From Variovorax paradoxus (GTDB taxonomy: Bacteria > Pseudomonadota > Gammaproteobacteria > Burkholderiales > Burkholderiaceae_C): a DNA stretch of 64,000 nucleotides. Position 1 is the first letter of the stretch, and each line of letters opens with the position of its first letter. The stretch covers positions 124,001 to 188,000 of the forward strand of contig NZ_JAUSXL010000001.1 in the NCBI RefSeq assembly GCF_030815975.1, written 5' to 3'. Below are positions 1-9,173 of the stretch, one piece after another. A model generated the notes under the pieces. The model was not told where the DNA came from. It made no database searches and was given only the letters and a program-made list of their open reading frames with translations. The position numbers were made by a program, and so were the translations under genes.

Positions 1-62
1 TCCGGCGCAGCGAACAGAGCCTGCGCAAAGGCTTGCCGAAACTGATCGAGCGGCGCGTTCAT
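1..62 (-). CDS. bufC: BufC-type protein (DUF2063), N-terminal fragment cut by window edge
   Basis: Only the first 20 codons are inside the window. They read [20 protein letters not shown], which fits the amphipathic N-terminus of DUF2063 proteins. The start ATG overlaps the stop of the upstream MNIO gene in an ATGA arrangement, so the two are translationally coupled. In known bufferin clusters DUF2063 proteins (BufC) act with the MNIO enzyme as its partner for precursor recognition. The identification rests mostly on gene order (DUF2282, DUF692, then this) and the short N-terminal match, since the bulk of the protein is outside the window. Confidence 0.75.
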   Translation of the reverse strand, partial: MNAPLDQFRQAFAQALFAAP

Positions 63-901
63 GCCATGGCCTCCTGCGCCGCGCGCTGCAATTCGGCTGC
101 GGCCTGTTCCTGCTCGGCCATGAGTTCCTCGAAGGCCGGCACGATGCCGTCGCGCTCGATCAGCGTGGGCCGGGCGCCGGCGCGATCGACGAAGCGCCGA
201 TACAGCTGCCAGACCTCCGGTGCGATGGGCGCATCGTGCGAATCGATCAGCAGGGCATCGCCAAGCGTGGGGTCGGCGCTGTGGCCCGCGAGATGGATCT
301 CGCCGACCAGCGCCTGCGGAAACCGGTCGATCCATTCCGCGGCCGAGAAACCCAGGTTGCGTGCGGACACGTACACGTTGTTGATGTCGAGCAGCAGCCT
401 GCAGCCAGTGCGCCGCGACAGCTCGGCAAGAAAATCGATCTCGTCCCATTCATGCCCGTCGATGCGCAGGTAGTGGGACGGGTTCTCGATGGCGATCACC
501 GTGCCCAGCGCGTCCTGCGTGCGCGCGATGTTGGCGGCGATGCGGTGCAGCGCGGCGGTGCTGCGCGGGAAAGGCAGCAGGTCCGGAAAGTACTGGCCGT
601 TCCATGCGGACCACGCCAGGTGCTCCGAGATCAGCGCGGGCTGGATGCGCCGGGCAAGCGCCGCCAGCCGCTGAAGATGCGCCGCATCGGGTTCAGCGTC
701 GCCTGCGAGCGAGAGCGAGACGCCATGCAGCGACACCGGATGGCGCGCGCGGATCGCATCGAGCCATCCGAGGCGCGGGCCGCCCGCCACCATGTAGTTC
801 TCGGGGTGCACCTCGAACCAGAGGCCCTCGGCACGCGCACCGAGCGCGGCCTCGTAGTGCTCCGGCTTGAGGCCGAGGCCGGCCGCGAGGATGTCGGACA
901 T
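59..901 (-). CDS. bufB: MNIO family oxidase (DUF692), bufferin maturase BufB
   Basis: A 280-residue DUF692 protein, now called the multinuclear non-heme iron-dependent oxidase (MNIO) family. Its TIM-barrel metal-site segments are all visible: [44 protein letters not shown] and DSHDAPI, rich in the His, Glu, Asp and Asn residues that hold the iron cluster. Known members modify cysteines of a small peptide partner; in bufferin systems they convert Cys to a thiooxazole-type heterocycle. The ATG at 901 gives the family start [11 protein letters not shown]; longer readings upstream run into the next gene's frame. It lies 19 bases after bufA and overlaps bufC by four bases. The peptide-modifying role is inferred from the neighbours. 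Confidence 0.9.
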   Translation of the reverse strand: MSDILAAGLGLKPEHYEAALGARAEGLWFEVHPENYMVAGGPRLGWLDAIRARHPVSLHGVSLSLAGDAEPDAAHLQRLAALARRIQPALISEHLAWSAWNGQYFPDLLPFPRSTAALHRIAANIARTQDALGTVIAIENPSHYLRIDGHEWDEIDFLAELSRRTGCRLLLDINNVYVSARNLGFSAAEWIDRFPQALVGEIHLAGHSADPTLGDALLIDSHDAPIAPEVWQLYRRFVDRAGARPTLIERDGIVPAFEELMAEQEQAAAELQRAAQEAMA

Positions 902-920
902 GGCGTGCGCAGTGCCGCGA

Positions 921-1208
921 TCAGGACTTGATCGGCGCCAGCGAACCCATGCCCTTGGGCGTCTTGATGGTCGTGCAGGTGCCGGCCGGAACGTTCTTCC
1001 ATGCGCTGCCCTGGTAGTCGACCTTGGAGGTGCCCGCGCAGGTGGTGCCGGGGCCGGCGGCGCAGTCGTTCTTGCCGGCCATCGAGACGCCGTAGCACTT
1101 TTCCATGGCGCCCATCTTGTCGGCCATCGGTTTGTCTTGCGCCATGGCGGAGCCGGCGGCAAGGGCACCCAGTGCAAGAGCGGTGATCGCGAAAGAACGG
1201 TTGATCAT
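921..1208 (-). CDS. bufA: DUF2282 periplasmic bufferin precursor peptide BufA1
   Basis: A 95-residue DUF2282 protein. An N-terminal signal peptide (about residues 1-23, ending GSAMAQ) is followed by a short mature domain with four cysteines in the family motifs [20 protein letters not shown] and AGTCTT. In bufferin systems these cysteines are modified by the MNIO enzyme, and the exported peptide chelates copper in the periplasm. The chosen ATG at 1208 has a good ribosome site (TTTGGAG) upstream; an in-frame ATG 33 bases earlier would only add residues before the signal peptide. It is the first gene of a bufABC operon. The cusCBA copper pump a few kb away strengthens the copper link. Confidence 0.9.
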   Translation of the reverse strand: MINRSFAITALALGALAAGSAMAQDKPMADKMGAMEKCYGVSMAGKNDCAAGPGTTCAGTSKVDYQGSAWKNVPAGTCTTIKTPKGMGSLAPIKS

Positions 1209-1365
1209 GGATGAACTCCAAAAAGTGATTGAGGGTTGCAACCGCGCCCCCAGTGCGCAGTCACTTGCTAGTTCGCGGGTTGCGCCACCGGGGTTACAGG
1301 GCCCGGCGCGATCGGCGGAATTTTTTGCCGAGCCGCACGAGGATGGAGAACACCATCAACTGCAA

Positions 1366-2592
1366 CTACAGCATCGAATCCGCTCGCGCCACGCGCACGA
1401 TGCGCGCCTTGGCACCGTCCGTGAGCAGATAGAGGCCGCCATCGGGCCCTTGCCTGAGGTCGCGGATGCGCTCTCCCAGTTCGGTGAACAGGGCTTCGCG
1501 CCGAACCACGCGCGGTGCGTTGTCGTCGCCTGCGAGTTCGAGCCGCCACACGGCCTTGCCGGCCAAGGTTCCAACGAAGACGTTTCCCTTCCACGCGGGA
1601 AACTGGTCGCCGGTGTAGAGGATGAGATTGCTTGGCGCGATCTTCGGCGTGTTCCAGAAGGCCAGCGGCGCTTCCATTCCCCGCTTCGATGTTCCCTCGC
1701 CAATCCTGGCGCAGGTGTCGTACTCGCAACCGAAGGTCACCACCGGCCATCCGTAGTTCAGGCCCCTGCGCACGATGTTGATTTCGTCGCCGCCCTGCGG
1801 CCCGTGCTCGGCAACCCAGAGCTGCCCCGTCCGCGGGTGAACGAATGCACCCTGGGGATTGCGATGTCCGAGACTCCAGATCTCGGGCCGCGCGCCGTGG
1901 CGTGCGGCGAAGGGGTTGTCGTCAGGCACGGTGCCGTCGGTGCGGATGCGCACGGTCTTGCCCTGGTAATAAGCAAGCGCCTGGGCGCGCATGCGGTCCT
2001 GCGGCGCGTGGCGGTCGCCGATCGTGATGAACAGGTAGCCATCGGCGGTAACCGCCAGCCGCCCGCCGAGGTTCTGGCCGCTCACCGCGCCCGGTGTCTG
2101 GCGAAACAGCACCTTGAATTCATCGATGCGCGATCCGTCGTCGCTCAGGCGAGCGCGTGCAACCGTCAAGCTGTTGCGGTCGAGGTGCAGTCCGCGGCCG
2201 GCCTTCGTGTAGCTGAGATACACGAGGCGGTTCGAGGCGAACGCCGGATCGATGGCGACATCCAGCAGCCCCCCGTGATCGCGGTGGTCCACGCGCGGAA
2301 TTCCCTGGATGGACGAGATGCCGCGGCCATCGGCGCTGATCATGCGCAGCCTCCCCCGGCGCTCGGTCACCAGCAGGCTGCCGTCGGGCATGAACTCCAT
2401 GCCCCAGGGCGACTCCAGCCCGTCGGCGAAGGTGCTCGCCTGCGGCGCATCCGGCGCGGAGTCCGCGGGCATGGCCGAAGCACCGAAATGCCAGAACCAG
2501 ATCGTCGCGAGAAGCGCGGCGCCAGCGCCATGTCGTCGCCAGGACAGCGCCGCAGGCCTTGAACGACGGATGGCTGTGGGCGCTGTGTTCAT
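1366..2592 (-). CDS. PQQ-dependent soluble sugar dehydrogenase (glucose/sorbosone dehydrogenase family)
   Basis: About 408 residues in the glucose/sorbosone dehydrogenase (GSDH, YliI/Asd-like) six-bladed beta-propeller family. Recognisable segments are GLESPWGMEFMPDGSLLVTE, DHGGLLDVAIDP, GQNLGGRL, LGHRNPQG, VAEHGPQGGDEINI and GLNYGWP, which contain the PQQ- and calcium-binding loops. A basic N-terminus and a hydrophobic stretch near residues 22-38 point to export, so it is probably periplasmic and oxidises free aldose sugars. The start was placed at MNTAPTAIRR (2592); the frame stays open 26 codons further but with no family similarity. It is monocistronic, 157 bases upstream of bufA. The substrate cannot be told from sequence. 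Confidence 0.88.
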   Translation of the reverse strand: MNTAPTAIRRSRPAALSWRRHGAGAALLATIWFWHFGASAMPADSAPDAPQASTFADGLESPWGMEFMPDGSLLVTERRGRLRMISADGRGISSIQGIPRVDHRDHGGLLDVAIDPAFASNRLVYLSYTKAGRGLHLDRNSLTVARARLSDDGSRIDEFKVLFRQTPGAVSGQNLGGRLAVTADGYLFITIGDRHAPQDRMRAQALAYYQGKTVRIRTDGTVPDDNPFAARHGARPEIWSLGHRNPQGAFVHPRTGQLWVAEHGPQGGDEINIVRRGLNYGWPVVTFGCEYDTCARIGEGTSKRGMEAPLAFWNTPKIAPSNLILYTGDQFPAWKGNVFVGTLAGKAVWRLELAGDDNAPRVVRREALFTELGERIRDLRQGPDGGLYLLTDGAKARIVRVARADSML

Positions 2593-2735
2593 GTCGGTGG
2601 ATGCCGTAGGGCCGCGGCGACGTTGCCGTTCGAAAATCTTATCGGCGAGCGGGCAGCCCCGACAATCCATCCTTTCTATTACCCTGCTCTCGACGGCCTC
2701 GGAACATTCTGTTGCTGGCGATACACTGATGGCCT

Positions 2736-3125
2736 ATGAGCGGCTATCGCTTCCCCCGACGTTGCACCACTGCGTTTTTCGTGGTCCTGTCGCTGCTGTT
2801 CTCGCAGCTGGCGCTGGCAAGCTACGTCTGCCCCGGGGCGGCGGACGCGGGGTCGACGGCCGGAATGGCGATGGCGCCGGGCGAGCCCTGCGAGGGCATG
2901 GACACCGCCCAGCCGGTGCTGTGCCACCAGCATGCCGCCGACATGTCGCTGTCGTTCGAACCCGTGAAGCTCGCGACGCCGTCGCTGCCTGCCATCGTGC
3001 AGGTTCTGCTCGTGCCGCTGGTCCTGGTTGCGCAAGGCCATGCGCTTCCGCCGCAGGCCAGGCCCGAGCGGCAGCATCCGCCGCCCGATCCTGTTTTTCT
3101 CGCGACCCTCAGACTTCGCGTCTGA
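2736..3125 (+). CDS. Small exported Met/His/Cys-containing protein at head of cus operon
   Basis: A 129-residue protein with a signal peptide or anchor (hydrophobic residues 11-29, cleavage likely after ALAS). The middle part contains cysteines, histidines and methionines (GMAMAPGEPCEGMD, CHQHAADMS), and a second hydrophobic stretch lies near residues 85-100. I do not recognise a named domain. Similar small Met/His/Cys proteins often precede cusC-like genes in beta-proteobacteria, and this one ends 76 bases before cusC, so a copper-related role is plausible but inferred. The ribosome site is weak. Confidence 0.7.
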   Translation: MSGYRFPRRCTTAFFVVLSLLFSQLALASYVCPGAADAGSTAGMAMAPGEPCEGMDTAQPVLCHQHAADMSLSFEPVKLATPSLPAIVQVLLVPLVLVAQGHALPPQARPERQHPPPDPVFLATLRLRV

Positions 3126-3201
3126 CATCTCCGTCGACTGACCGGTGCTGGTGCGGCGCGTCCGCTCGCCAGCGATTGCCTCGTTCGTCCGCGGAGTTGC
3201 C

Positions 3202-4437
3202 ATGCTCATTTCCTTTTCCCGCGCAACCGCTTTGGCCGTTGTGCTGCTGCCGTGTCTTGCGACGGCCGCCCCCCTGTCCCTCGAAGCCGCGCTCCAGCTG
3301 GCCGCCCGGCGCTCCGAAACCGCGCGCGCCGCCCGCGCAGGCGTGCTGAGCGCCACACAAGCGGCGCAGGCTGCGGCCCAGCTTCCCGATCCCGTGCTGC
3401 GCGTCGGTATCGACAACCTGCCCGCGACGGGGCCGGACCGCTTCCACACCGCGCGCGAATCGATGACCATGAAGCGCATCGGCATCAGCCAGGAATGGCT
3501 GTCCGCCGACAAGCGCGCGGCGCGCCAGGCGGCCGCCGATGCATCGGTCGGACGCGAAAGGGTGCAGGCGCAGGTCGCCGCGGCCGAGACCCGTCTGCAG
3601 ACCGCGCTCGCGTACCTGGACGCCTTCTACGCCGGCGAAACCCTGAAGCTCGCCGCGCTCACGGAACACCACGCCCATGAAGAACTGGAGGCCTCGCGTG
3701 CGCGCCTGTCGTCAGCCGCCGGCAGCAGCCAGGAGGTGCTGGCGATGGCGAGCGCAAGAGGCGTCTCGGAGGACGACGCGGCGGAAATCCGGCAGCAGCA
3801 GAACGCCGCGCGTGTCGCGCTGGAGCGCTGGGTGGGCCTGCAGCACGACGACGAGCTGATGCCCGTCGGCGAGCTTCCCGTGCCCGCTGAAGAAGCCTAT
3901 GTGGCCGGGCACGCCACGGTGGCCGCGCTGCAGCGCGATGTGGACGTGGCCAGGCAGGCGGCAGCGCTCACCGCGTCCAACCGCAAACCCAACTGGACCT
4001 GGGAGCTTGCCTACGGCCAGCGCACCGGCCATTCCGATATGGTGTCGATGGGTGTGAGCATTCCGCTGCCCGTGGCGCCTGGCGAACGGCAGGACCGCGA
4101 CACTGCCGCCAAGCTGGCGCTGGTCGAAAAAGCCGAAGCCGATCTGGCCGAGGCCATCCGCGCCGCCGGCGCCGAATACCGTGTGCTCGCCAGCGATGCC
4201 GAGCGCCTGCAACAGCGCATCGAGCGCTATGGCGCCGGTGTCGTCGTTCCTGCCGGCCAGAGGACAGCCGCGACGACGGCGGCCTACCGCTCCAACCAGG
4301 CGAGCCTCGCCGCGCTGTTCGAAGCGCGGCACGCCGAAGTCCAGGCGCAGCGCAAGCTGCTGGCACTGCAGCGCGATCTCGCGCGGACCCGAATCCAACT
4401 GGCCTTCCGGCCGCTCGCTGCCGAGGTGGCGCAATGA
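3202..4437 (+). CDS. cusC: Outer membrane channel of Cus heavy-metal efflux system (TolC family)
   Basis: A 411-residue TolC/OEP family outer membrane factor with signal peptide MLISFSRATALAVV...ATAA and two repeated coiled-coil hairpin regions (for example LSLEAALQLAARRSE near the N-terminus and ARHAEVQAQRKLLALQRDLA near the C-terminus). It would form the outer membrane duct of the tripartite pump made by the next two genes. The start at 3202 has GGAG eight bases upstream and places the signal peptide at the N-terminus; a longer in-frame start at 3145 would bury it. Its stop overlaps the cusB start by four bases. Confidence 0.9.
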   Translation: MLISFSRATALAVVLLPCLATAAPLSLEAALQLAARRSETARAARAGVLSATQAAQAAAQLPDPVLRVGIDNLPATGPDRFHTARESMTMKRIGISQEWLSADKRAARQAAADASVGRERVQAQVAAAETRLQTALAYLDAFYAGETLKLAALTEHHAHEELEASRARLSSAAGSSQEVLAMASARGVSEDDAAEIRQQQNAARVALERWVGLQHDDELMPVGELPVPAEEAYVAGHATVAALQRDVDVARQAAALTASNRKPNWTWELAYGQRTGHSDMVSMGVSIPLPVAPGERQDRDTAAKLALVEKAEADLAEAIRAAGAEYRVLASDAERLQQRIERYGAGVVVPAGQRTAATTAAYRSNQASLAALFEARHAEVQAQRKLLALQRDLARTRIQLAFRPLAAEVAQ

Positions 4438-5951
4438 ACCGAAAACTCACCACGGGCGTATCGCTGCTGGCCGCCCTGCTGCTGGCTGCCGGCGCCTTCC
4501 ACCTGGGCCGCAAGACGGGCCAGGCCGCGGATGCATCGATAGCCGCGGCCGCCACTCCCGACGGCCGCAAGGTCCTCTACTGGCATGACCCGATGGTGCC
4601 GGGCCCGCGCTTCGACAAGCCCGGCAAGTCGCCGTTCATGGACATGCAACTGGTGCCCGTGTATGCCGACAGCGCCACCGGCACCGCCAGCGATGCGGGC
4701 GTGAAGATCAGCCCCGCCGTGCAGCAGAACCTCGGCATCCGGTATGCGAGCGTGCGTCGCACCGAAGCATCTTCCTCGTTCGAAGCCATTGGTTCGGTGC
4801 AGTTCGACGAACGGCTCAACGTCACCGTGCAGACGCGTGTCGCCGGCTATGTCGAACACCTGTCGGTCCGCGCGCCGATGGAGCGCGTGCGCAAGGGCCA
4901 GCCCTTGGCCACCCTCTTCGCGCCCGACTGGCTCGGGCCGCAGAACGAGTGGCTCGCGCTCAAGCGATCCGGCGTTTCTGCCGATCTCGCCGCGGCGGCG
5001 CGCGAGCGCATGCGGGCCATGTCCATCCCGCCCGAACTCATCCGGCGCAGCGAAGAAATCGGCACGGCGCAGGCGCGCTACGTGCTCACCGCGCCGATCG
5101 ATGGCGTGGTGGCTGAACTGGGTGTGCGCGAAGGCGTTGCGGTCACGCCCGGCACGACGCTGTTCCGCATCGCCGGCCTGCAGAAGGTCTGGGCGGTGGC
5201 CGAGATTCCGGAGGCGCAGGCGGTTCGCCTCGCGCGCGGGCAGAAGGCCAAGGCCGTTCTGCAGGCCGACGCATCGCAGTCGTTCGACGGTGCGCTCGAC
5301 GAAATCCTGCCCGAGATCAACACCGCCACCCGCACCTTGAAGGCCCGCTTCGAGGTCGACAACAGGAGCGGAAAGCTCACGCCCGGCATGCTGCTGCGCC
5401 TGCAGGTGGCGGGGCCCGCGAGCAGCCGGCTGGTCGTGCCTTCGGAAGCCGTGATCCGCACCGGCCGGCGCGCCGTCGTCATCGTGCGCAAGGCCGACGG
5501 CGCCTTCGAGCCGCGCGACGTATTGACGGGCACGGACATCGGCGACGACACCGAAGTCGTCTCGGGCCTGGCCGAGGGCGAGCAGGTGGTGGCCAGTGGC
5601 CAGTTCCTGATCGACTCGGAAGCCCGGCTGCGCTCCGTGCTCGGCAACATGGCGGCGCCCGTGGCCGCACCTGGCGCGGGTGCTTCGGCGCCGGCATCGG
5701 CACCGGCCGCGGTGCTGCACAAGGCCGAAGGCAAGGTCGAAAGCGTGGCGCCCGATGGCATCACCATTTCGCACGGGCCGGTCGCGACGCTCCAGTGGCC
5801 CGCCATGACGATGGGCTTTGCCAAGGCCGCGCCGGGCGCGTTCCCGGACATCAAACCGGGCGACCCGGTGCGCTTCGAGTTCAAGGAAGGTGGCCCCATG
5901 GGTTACGAGCTGGTCTCCATCCAACGGCTGCCATCGGGTGCCAGCAAATGA
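4434..5951 (+). CDS. cusB: CusB periplasmic adaptor fused to a C-terminal CusF copper-binding domain
   Basis: A 505-residue RND membrane-fusion protein. After an N-terminal membrane anchor comes the heavy-metal-binding segment ([18 protein letters not shown]) with Met54, Met69 and Met71, the same 15 and 2 spacing as the copper-binding methionines of E. coli CusB. The barrel, lipoyl and membrane-proximal domains follow. A Pro/Ala linker near residues 400-430 leads to a CusF-like domain, about residues 432-500. That domain keeps the CusF metal site in [14 protein letters not shown]: His, then Trp eight later, then Met three and five further. It passes Cu(I) or Ag(I) to CusA and bridges to CusC. 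The fusion replaces the separate cusF gene of enterobacteria. Confidence 0.95.
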   Translation: MNRKLTTGVSLLAALLLAAGAFHLGRKTGQAADASIAAAATPDGRKVLYWHDPMVPGPRFDKPGKSPFMDMQLVPVYADSATGTASDAGVKISPAVQQNLGIRYASVRRTEASSSFEAIGSVQFDERLNVTVQTRVAGYVEHLSVRAPMERVRKGQPLATLFAPDWLGPQNEWLALKRSGVSADLAAAARERMRAMSIPPELIRRSEEIGTAQARYVLTAPIDGVVAELGVREGVAVTPGTTLFRIAGLQKVWAVAEIPEAQAVRLARGQKAKAVLQADASQSFDGALDEILPEINTATRTLKARFEVDNRSGKLTPGMLLRLQVAGPASSRLVVPSEAVIRTGRRAVVIVRKADGAFEPRDVLTGTDIGDDTEVVSGLAEGEQVVASGQFLIDSEARLRSVLGNMAAPVAAPGAGASAPASAPAAVLHKAEGKVESVAPDGITISHGPVATLQWPAMTMGFAKAAPGAFPDIKPGDPVRFEFKEGGPMGYELVSIQRLPSGASK

Positions 5952-8900
5952 TCGCCGCCCTGATCCGATGGTCGATCGGCAACCGCTTCCTGGTGCTGAT
6001 CGCGACCCTGTTCCTGATGGCTGCGGGCTGGTGGTCGGTGGCGCGCACGCCGCTCGATGCCCTGCCCGATCTCTCGGACACGCAGGTCATCATCCGCACG
6101 CCCTACCCCGGCAAGGCGCCCCAGGTGGTCGAGGACCTGGTCACCTACCCGCTGACCACCACCATGCTCAGCGTGCCCGGCGCCAAGACCGTGCGCGGCT
6201 ACTCCTTCTTCGGCGACTCGTTCGTCTACGTGCTGTTCGACGACAAGACCGATCCGTACTGGGCGCGCTCGCGCGTCGTGGAGTATCTCAACCAGGTGCA
6301 GGCCAGGCTTCCCGCGGGCGCGAGTGCTTCGCTCGGCCCCGACGCGACGGGCGTGGGCTGGGTCTACGAGTACGCGCTGGTCGACCGCACGGGCACACGC
6401 GACATCGGGCAGCTGCGCGCGCTCAACGACTGGTTCCTCAAGTTCGAGCTCAAGACCGTGCCCGACGTGGCCGAGGTGGCCAGCATCGGCGGCATGGTGC
6501 GGCAGTACCAGGTGGTGCTGGACCCCGATCGCATGCGCGCACTCGGCATCACGCAGTCGGTGGTGGTGGAGGCCCTGCAGAAGGCCAACCAGGCCTCCGG
6601 CGGCTCGGTGGTGGAATTCGCCGAGGCGGAGTACATGGTGCGCTCGCGCGGCTACCTGCGCTCGCTGGACGATTTCCGGACCATCCCGCTGTCGGCGACG
6701 GGCGCAACGCCGGTGCTGCTGCGCGACGTGGCGACCGTGCAGATCGGCCCCGAGATGCGCCGCGGCATCGCCGAACTCGATGGCGAAGGCGAAGTGGCCG
6801 GCGGCGTCATCGTCATGCGCTCGGGCAAGAACGCCCGCTCGACCATCGAGGCCGTCAAGGCGAAGCTCGAAGCGCTCAAGCCGGGTCTGCCGCCGGGCGT
6901 GGAGATCGTGCCCACCTACGACCGGTCGCTGCTGATCGAGCGCGCGGTGGAGAACCTTCGCTCCAAGCTCATCGAGGAGTTCATCGTGGTGGCGCTGGTC
7001 TGCGCGGTCTTCCTGTTCCACCTGCGCTCGGCGCTGGTGGCGGTCGTCGCCTTGCCAGTCGGCGTGCTGGCCGCCTTCATCGTCATGCACTGGCAAGGCG
7101 TCAACGCCAACATCATGTCGCTGGGCGGCATCGCGATTGCCATCGGTGCCATGGTGGATGGCGCGATCGTGATGGTTGAGAACGTGCACAAGCACATCGA
7201 GTCCTTCGAGATGATGCAGGGCCGTCAGCCCACCGTGGCGGAGCGATGGCAACTCGTCGCCGATGCGTCCGTGGAGGTGGGGCCGGCGCTGTTCTTCTCG
7301 CTGCTGGTGATCACGCTGTCCTTCGTGCCGGTGTTCTCGCTCGAGGCGCAGGAGGGGCGGCTGTTCTCGCCGCTGGCCTTCACCAAGACCTATGCCATGG
7401 CGGCCGCGGCGGGCCTGTCGGTGACACTGATCCCGGTGCTCATGGGCTACCTGATCCGCGGGCGTATTCCGCACGAGGCCTCCAACCCGGTGAACCGTTT
7501 CCTGATGGCGGCTTACCGGCCCGCGCTGGAGCTGGTGCTGCGCTACCCCAGGGGAACGCTGGCCCTGGCCGCCGTGCTGCTGGCCCTCACCGCGGTGCCG
7601 ATGATGCGGCTCGGCGGCGAGTTCATGCCGCCGCTGGACGAGGGCGACCTGCTCTACATGCCGTCCGCGCTGCCCGGGCTTTCGGCGTCGAAGGCGTCCC
7701 AGCTGCTGCAGCAGACCGACCGGCTGATCAAGACCGTGCCCGAGGTCGAGCGCGTGTTCGGCAAGGCAGGCCGTGCGGACACGGCCACCGATCCGGCGCC
7801 GCTCGAGATGTTCGAGACCACCATCCAGTTCAAGCCCAGGGCGCAGTGGCGCGCGGGCATGACGCCGGACAAGCTGGTCGAGGAGCTGGACCGGGCCATC
7901 AAGGTGCCGGGCCTCACCAACGTCTGGGTGCCGCCGATCCGCAACCGCATCGACATGCTGGCCACGGGCATCAAGAGTCCCGTCGGCATCAAGGTGGCGG
8001 GCACGGACCTGGCCACCATCGATGCGCTGGCCACGCAGATCGAGACGGCCGTGAAGAACGTACCCGGCGTGTCGTCGGCGCTGGCCGAGCGGCTCACCGG
8101 CGGGCGCTACATCGATGTCGATGTCGACCGGCTCGCGGCCGCCCGTCATGGGCTTTCGGTGGCGGACGTACAGGCCGTGGTGTCCACAGCCATCGGTGGC
8201 GACAACGTGGGCGAAGTCATTCAGGGGCGCGAGCGCTATCCGATCAACGTGCGCTATCCGCGCGAGATCCGCGACTCGCTCGAGCGCCTGCGGCAGCTGC
8301 CTTTCGTCACGGCCAAGGGCGCGCAGCTGCTGCTGGGCGACGTTGCAAGGATCCACATCGAAGACGGTCCGCCGATGCTGCGCAGCGAGAACGCGCGGCT
8401 GTCGGGCTGGGTGTACTTGGACGTGCGCGGCCGCGACCTGCGCTCGGCGGTCACCGACATGCAGGCGGCCGTCGGCCGCGCCGTGAAGATGCCCGCTGGC
8501 TACGCGGTGTCATGGTCCGGCCAGTTCGAATACCTGGAGCGTGCGACCGAGCGGCTGAAGCTGGTCGTCCCGGCGACGCTGGCGGTCATCTTCGTGCTGC
8601 TCTACCTGCTGTTCAGGTCGTTCGGCGACGCGGCGCTGGTGATGGCGGCCGTGCCGTTCTCTCTGGTCGGTGGCTTCTGGCTCGTCTGGGCCATGGGCCA
8701 TGCGATCTCGGTCGCCACGGCGGTGGGTTTCATCGCGCTGGCCGGCGTGGCCGCGGAGTTTGGCGTGGTGATGCTGGTCTACCTGAAGAACGCGCTGGCG
8801 CGGCGCCTCGAGGCCGGCGAGCCGATGAACGACCAGACCCTGCGCGACGCGATCCGCGAGGGCGCCGTGCAGCGCGTGCGGCCCAAGGCCATGACGGTCG

Positions 8901-9094
8901 CCGTCGTGATGGCCGGCCTGCTGCCCATCCTCCTTGGCAGCGGCACCGGCTCGGAGGTGATGACGCGCATTGCCGCGCCCATGGTGGGCGGCATGGTCAC
9001 CGCGCCGCTCTTGAGCATGCTGGTCGTCCCTGCTGCCTGGTATCTGCTCCGCCGGAGGGACAAGGCTGCGGAAACTGACAAGCAAATACACTAA
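5948..9094 (+). CDS. cusA: CusA copper/silver efflux RND transporter
   Basis: 1,048 residues, the size of CusA (1,047 in E. coli), with the twelve-helix heavy-metal-efflux RND fold: N-terminal helix [19 protein letters not shown], two large periplasmic loops and C-terminal helices. The three methionines that form the copper relay site are present as Met571 (LLYMPSA), Met621 (PLEMFET) and Met670 ([11 protein letters not shown]), each two lower than in E. coli. The specificity is therefore Cu(I)/Ag(I), not Zn/Co/Cd. The ATG at 5948 overlaps the cusB stop (ATGA). It is the last gene of the cus operon. No cusRS regulator is adjacent. Confidence 0.96.
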   Translation: MIAALIRWSIGNRFLVLIATLFLMAAGWWSVARTPLDALPDLSDTQVIIRTPYPGKAPQVVEDLVTYPLTTTMLSVPGAKTVRGYSFFGDSFVYVLFDDKTDPYWARSRVVEYLNQVQARLPAGASASLGPDATGVGWVYEYALVDRTGTRDIGQLRALNDWFLKFELKTVPDVAEVASIGGMVRQYQVVLDPDRMRALGITQSVVVEALQKANQASGGSVVEFAEAEYMVRSRGYLRSLDDFRTIPLSATGATPVLLRDVATVQIGPEMRRGIAELDGEGEVAGGVIVMRSGKNARSTIEAVKAKLEALKPGLPPGVEIVPTYDRSLLIERAVENLRSKLIEEFIVVALVCAVFLFHLRSALVAVVALPVGVLAAFIVMHWQGVNANIMSLGGIAIAIGAMVDGAIVMVENVHKHIESFEMMQGRQPTVAERWQLVADASVEVGPALFFSLLVITLSFVPVFSLEAQEGRLFSPLAFTKTYAMAAAAGLSVTLIPVLMGYLIRGRIPHEASNPVNRFLMAAYRPALELVLRYPRGTLALAAVLLALTAVPMMRLGGEFMPPLDEGDLLYMPSALPGLSASKASQLLQQTDRLIKTVPEVERVFGKAGRADTATDPAPLEMFETTIQFKPRAQWRAGMTPDKLVEELDRAIKVPGLTNVWVPPIRNRIDMLATGIKSPVGIKVAGTDLATIDALATQIETAVKNVPGVSSALAERLTGGRYIDVDVDRLAAARHGLSVADVQAVVSTAIGGDNVGEVIQGRERYPINVRYPREIRDSLERLRQLPFVTAKGAQLLLGDVARIHIEDGPPMLRSENARLSGWVYLDVRGRDLRSAVTDMQAAVGRAVKMPAGYAVSWSGQFEYLERATERLKLVVPATLAVIFVLLYLLFRSFGDAALVMAAVPFSLVGGFWLVWAMGHAISVATAVGFIALAGVAAEFGVVMLVYLKNALARRLEAGEPMNDQTLRDAIREGAVQRVRPKAMTVAVVMAGLLPILLGSGTGSEVMTRIAAPMVGGMVTAPLLSMLVVPAAWYLLRRRDKAAETDKQIH

Positions 9095-9170
9095 CGGCAA
9101 TCCAATTGTGACCCCCAGCCTCAACCGCTCGCCTTGCTCATCAAACTAAAGCCTCGCCGTTAGCGTATTT
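9084..9170. repeat. 15-bp inverted repeat (14/15) flanking the space before the recombinase gene
   Basis: The left arm at 9084-9098 reads AAATACACTAACGGC and the right arm at 9156-9170 reads GCCGTTAGCGTATTT. They are inverse complements with one mismatch and are separated by 57 bases. The left arm overlaps the last codons of cusA; the right arm ends three bases before the ATG of the tyrosine recombinase gene. It could be a recombinase target or autoregulatory site, a hairpin masking the ribosome site, or a transcription stop. The arms do not match integron attC core rules. Confidence 0.7.
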
Positions 9171-9173
9171 TCT

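Noticed and set aside
4284..5924. Long minus-strand frame opposite cusB
   Set aside because: His/Arg/Gly-rich antisense reading of a well supported gene.
9084..9170. Integron attC site before the recombinase
   Set aside because: The arm ends CACTAAC and GTTAGCG do not follow the RYYYAAC/GTTRRRY core rule, and the recombinase lacks the IntI-specific insertion and key residues.
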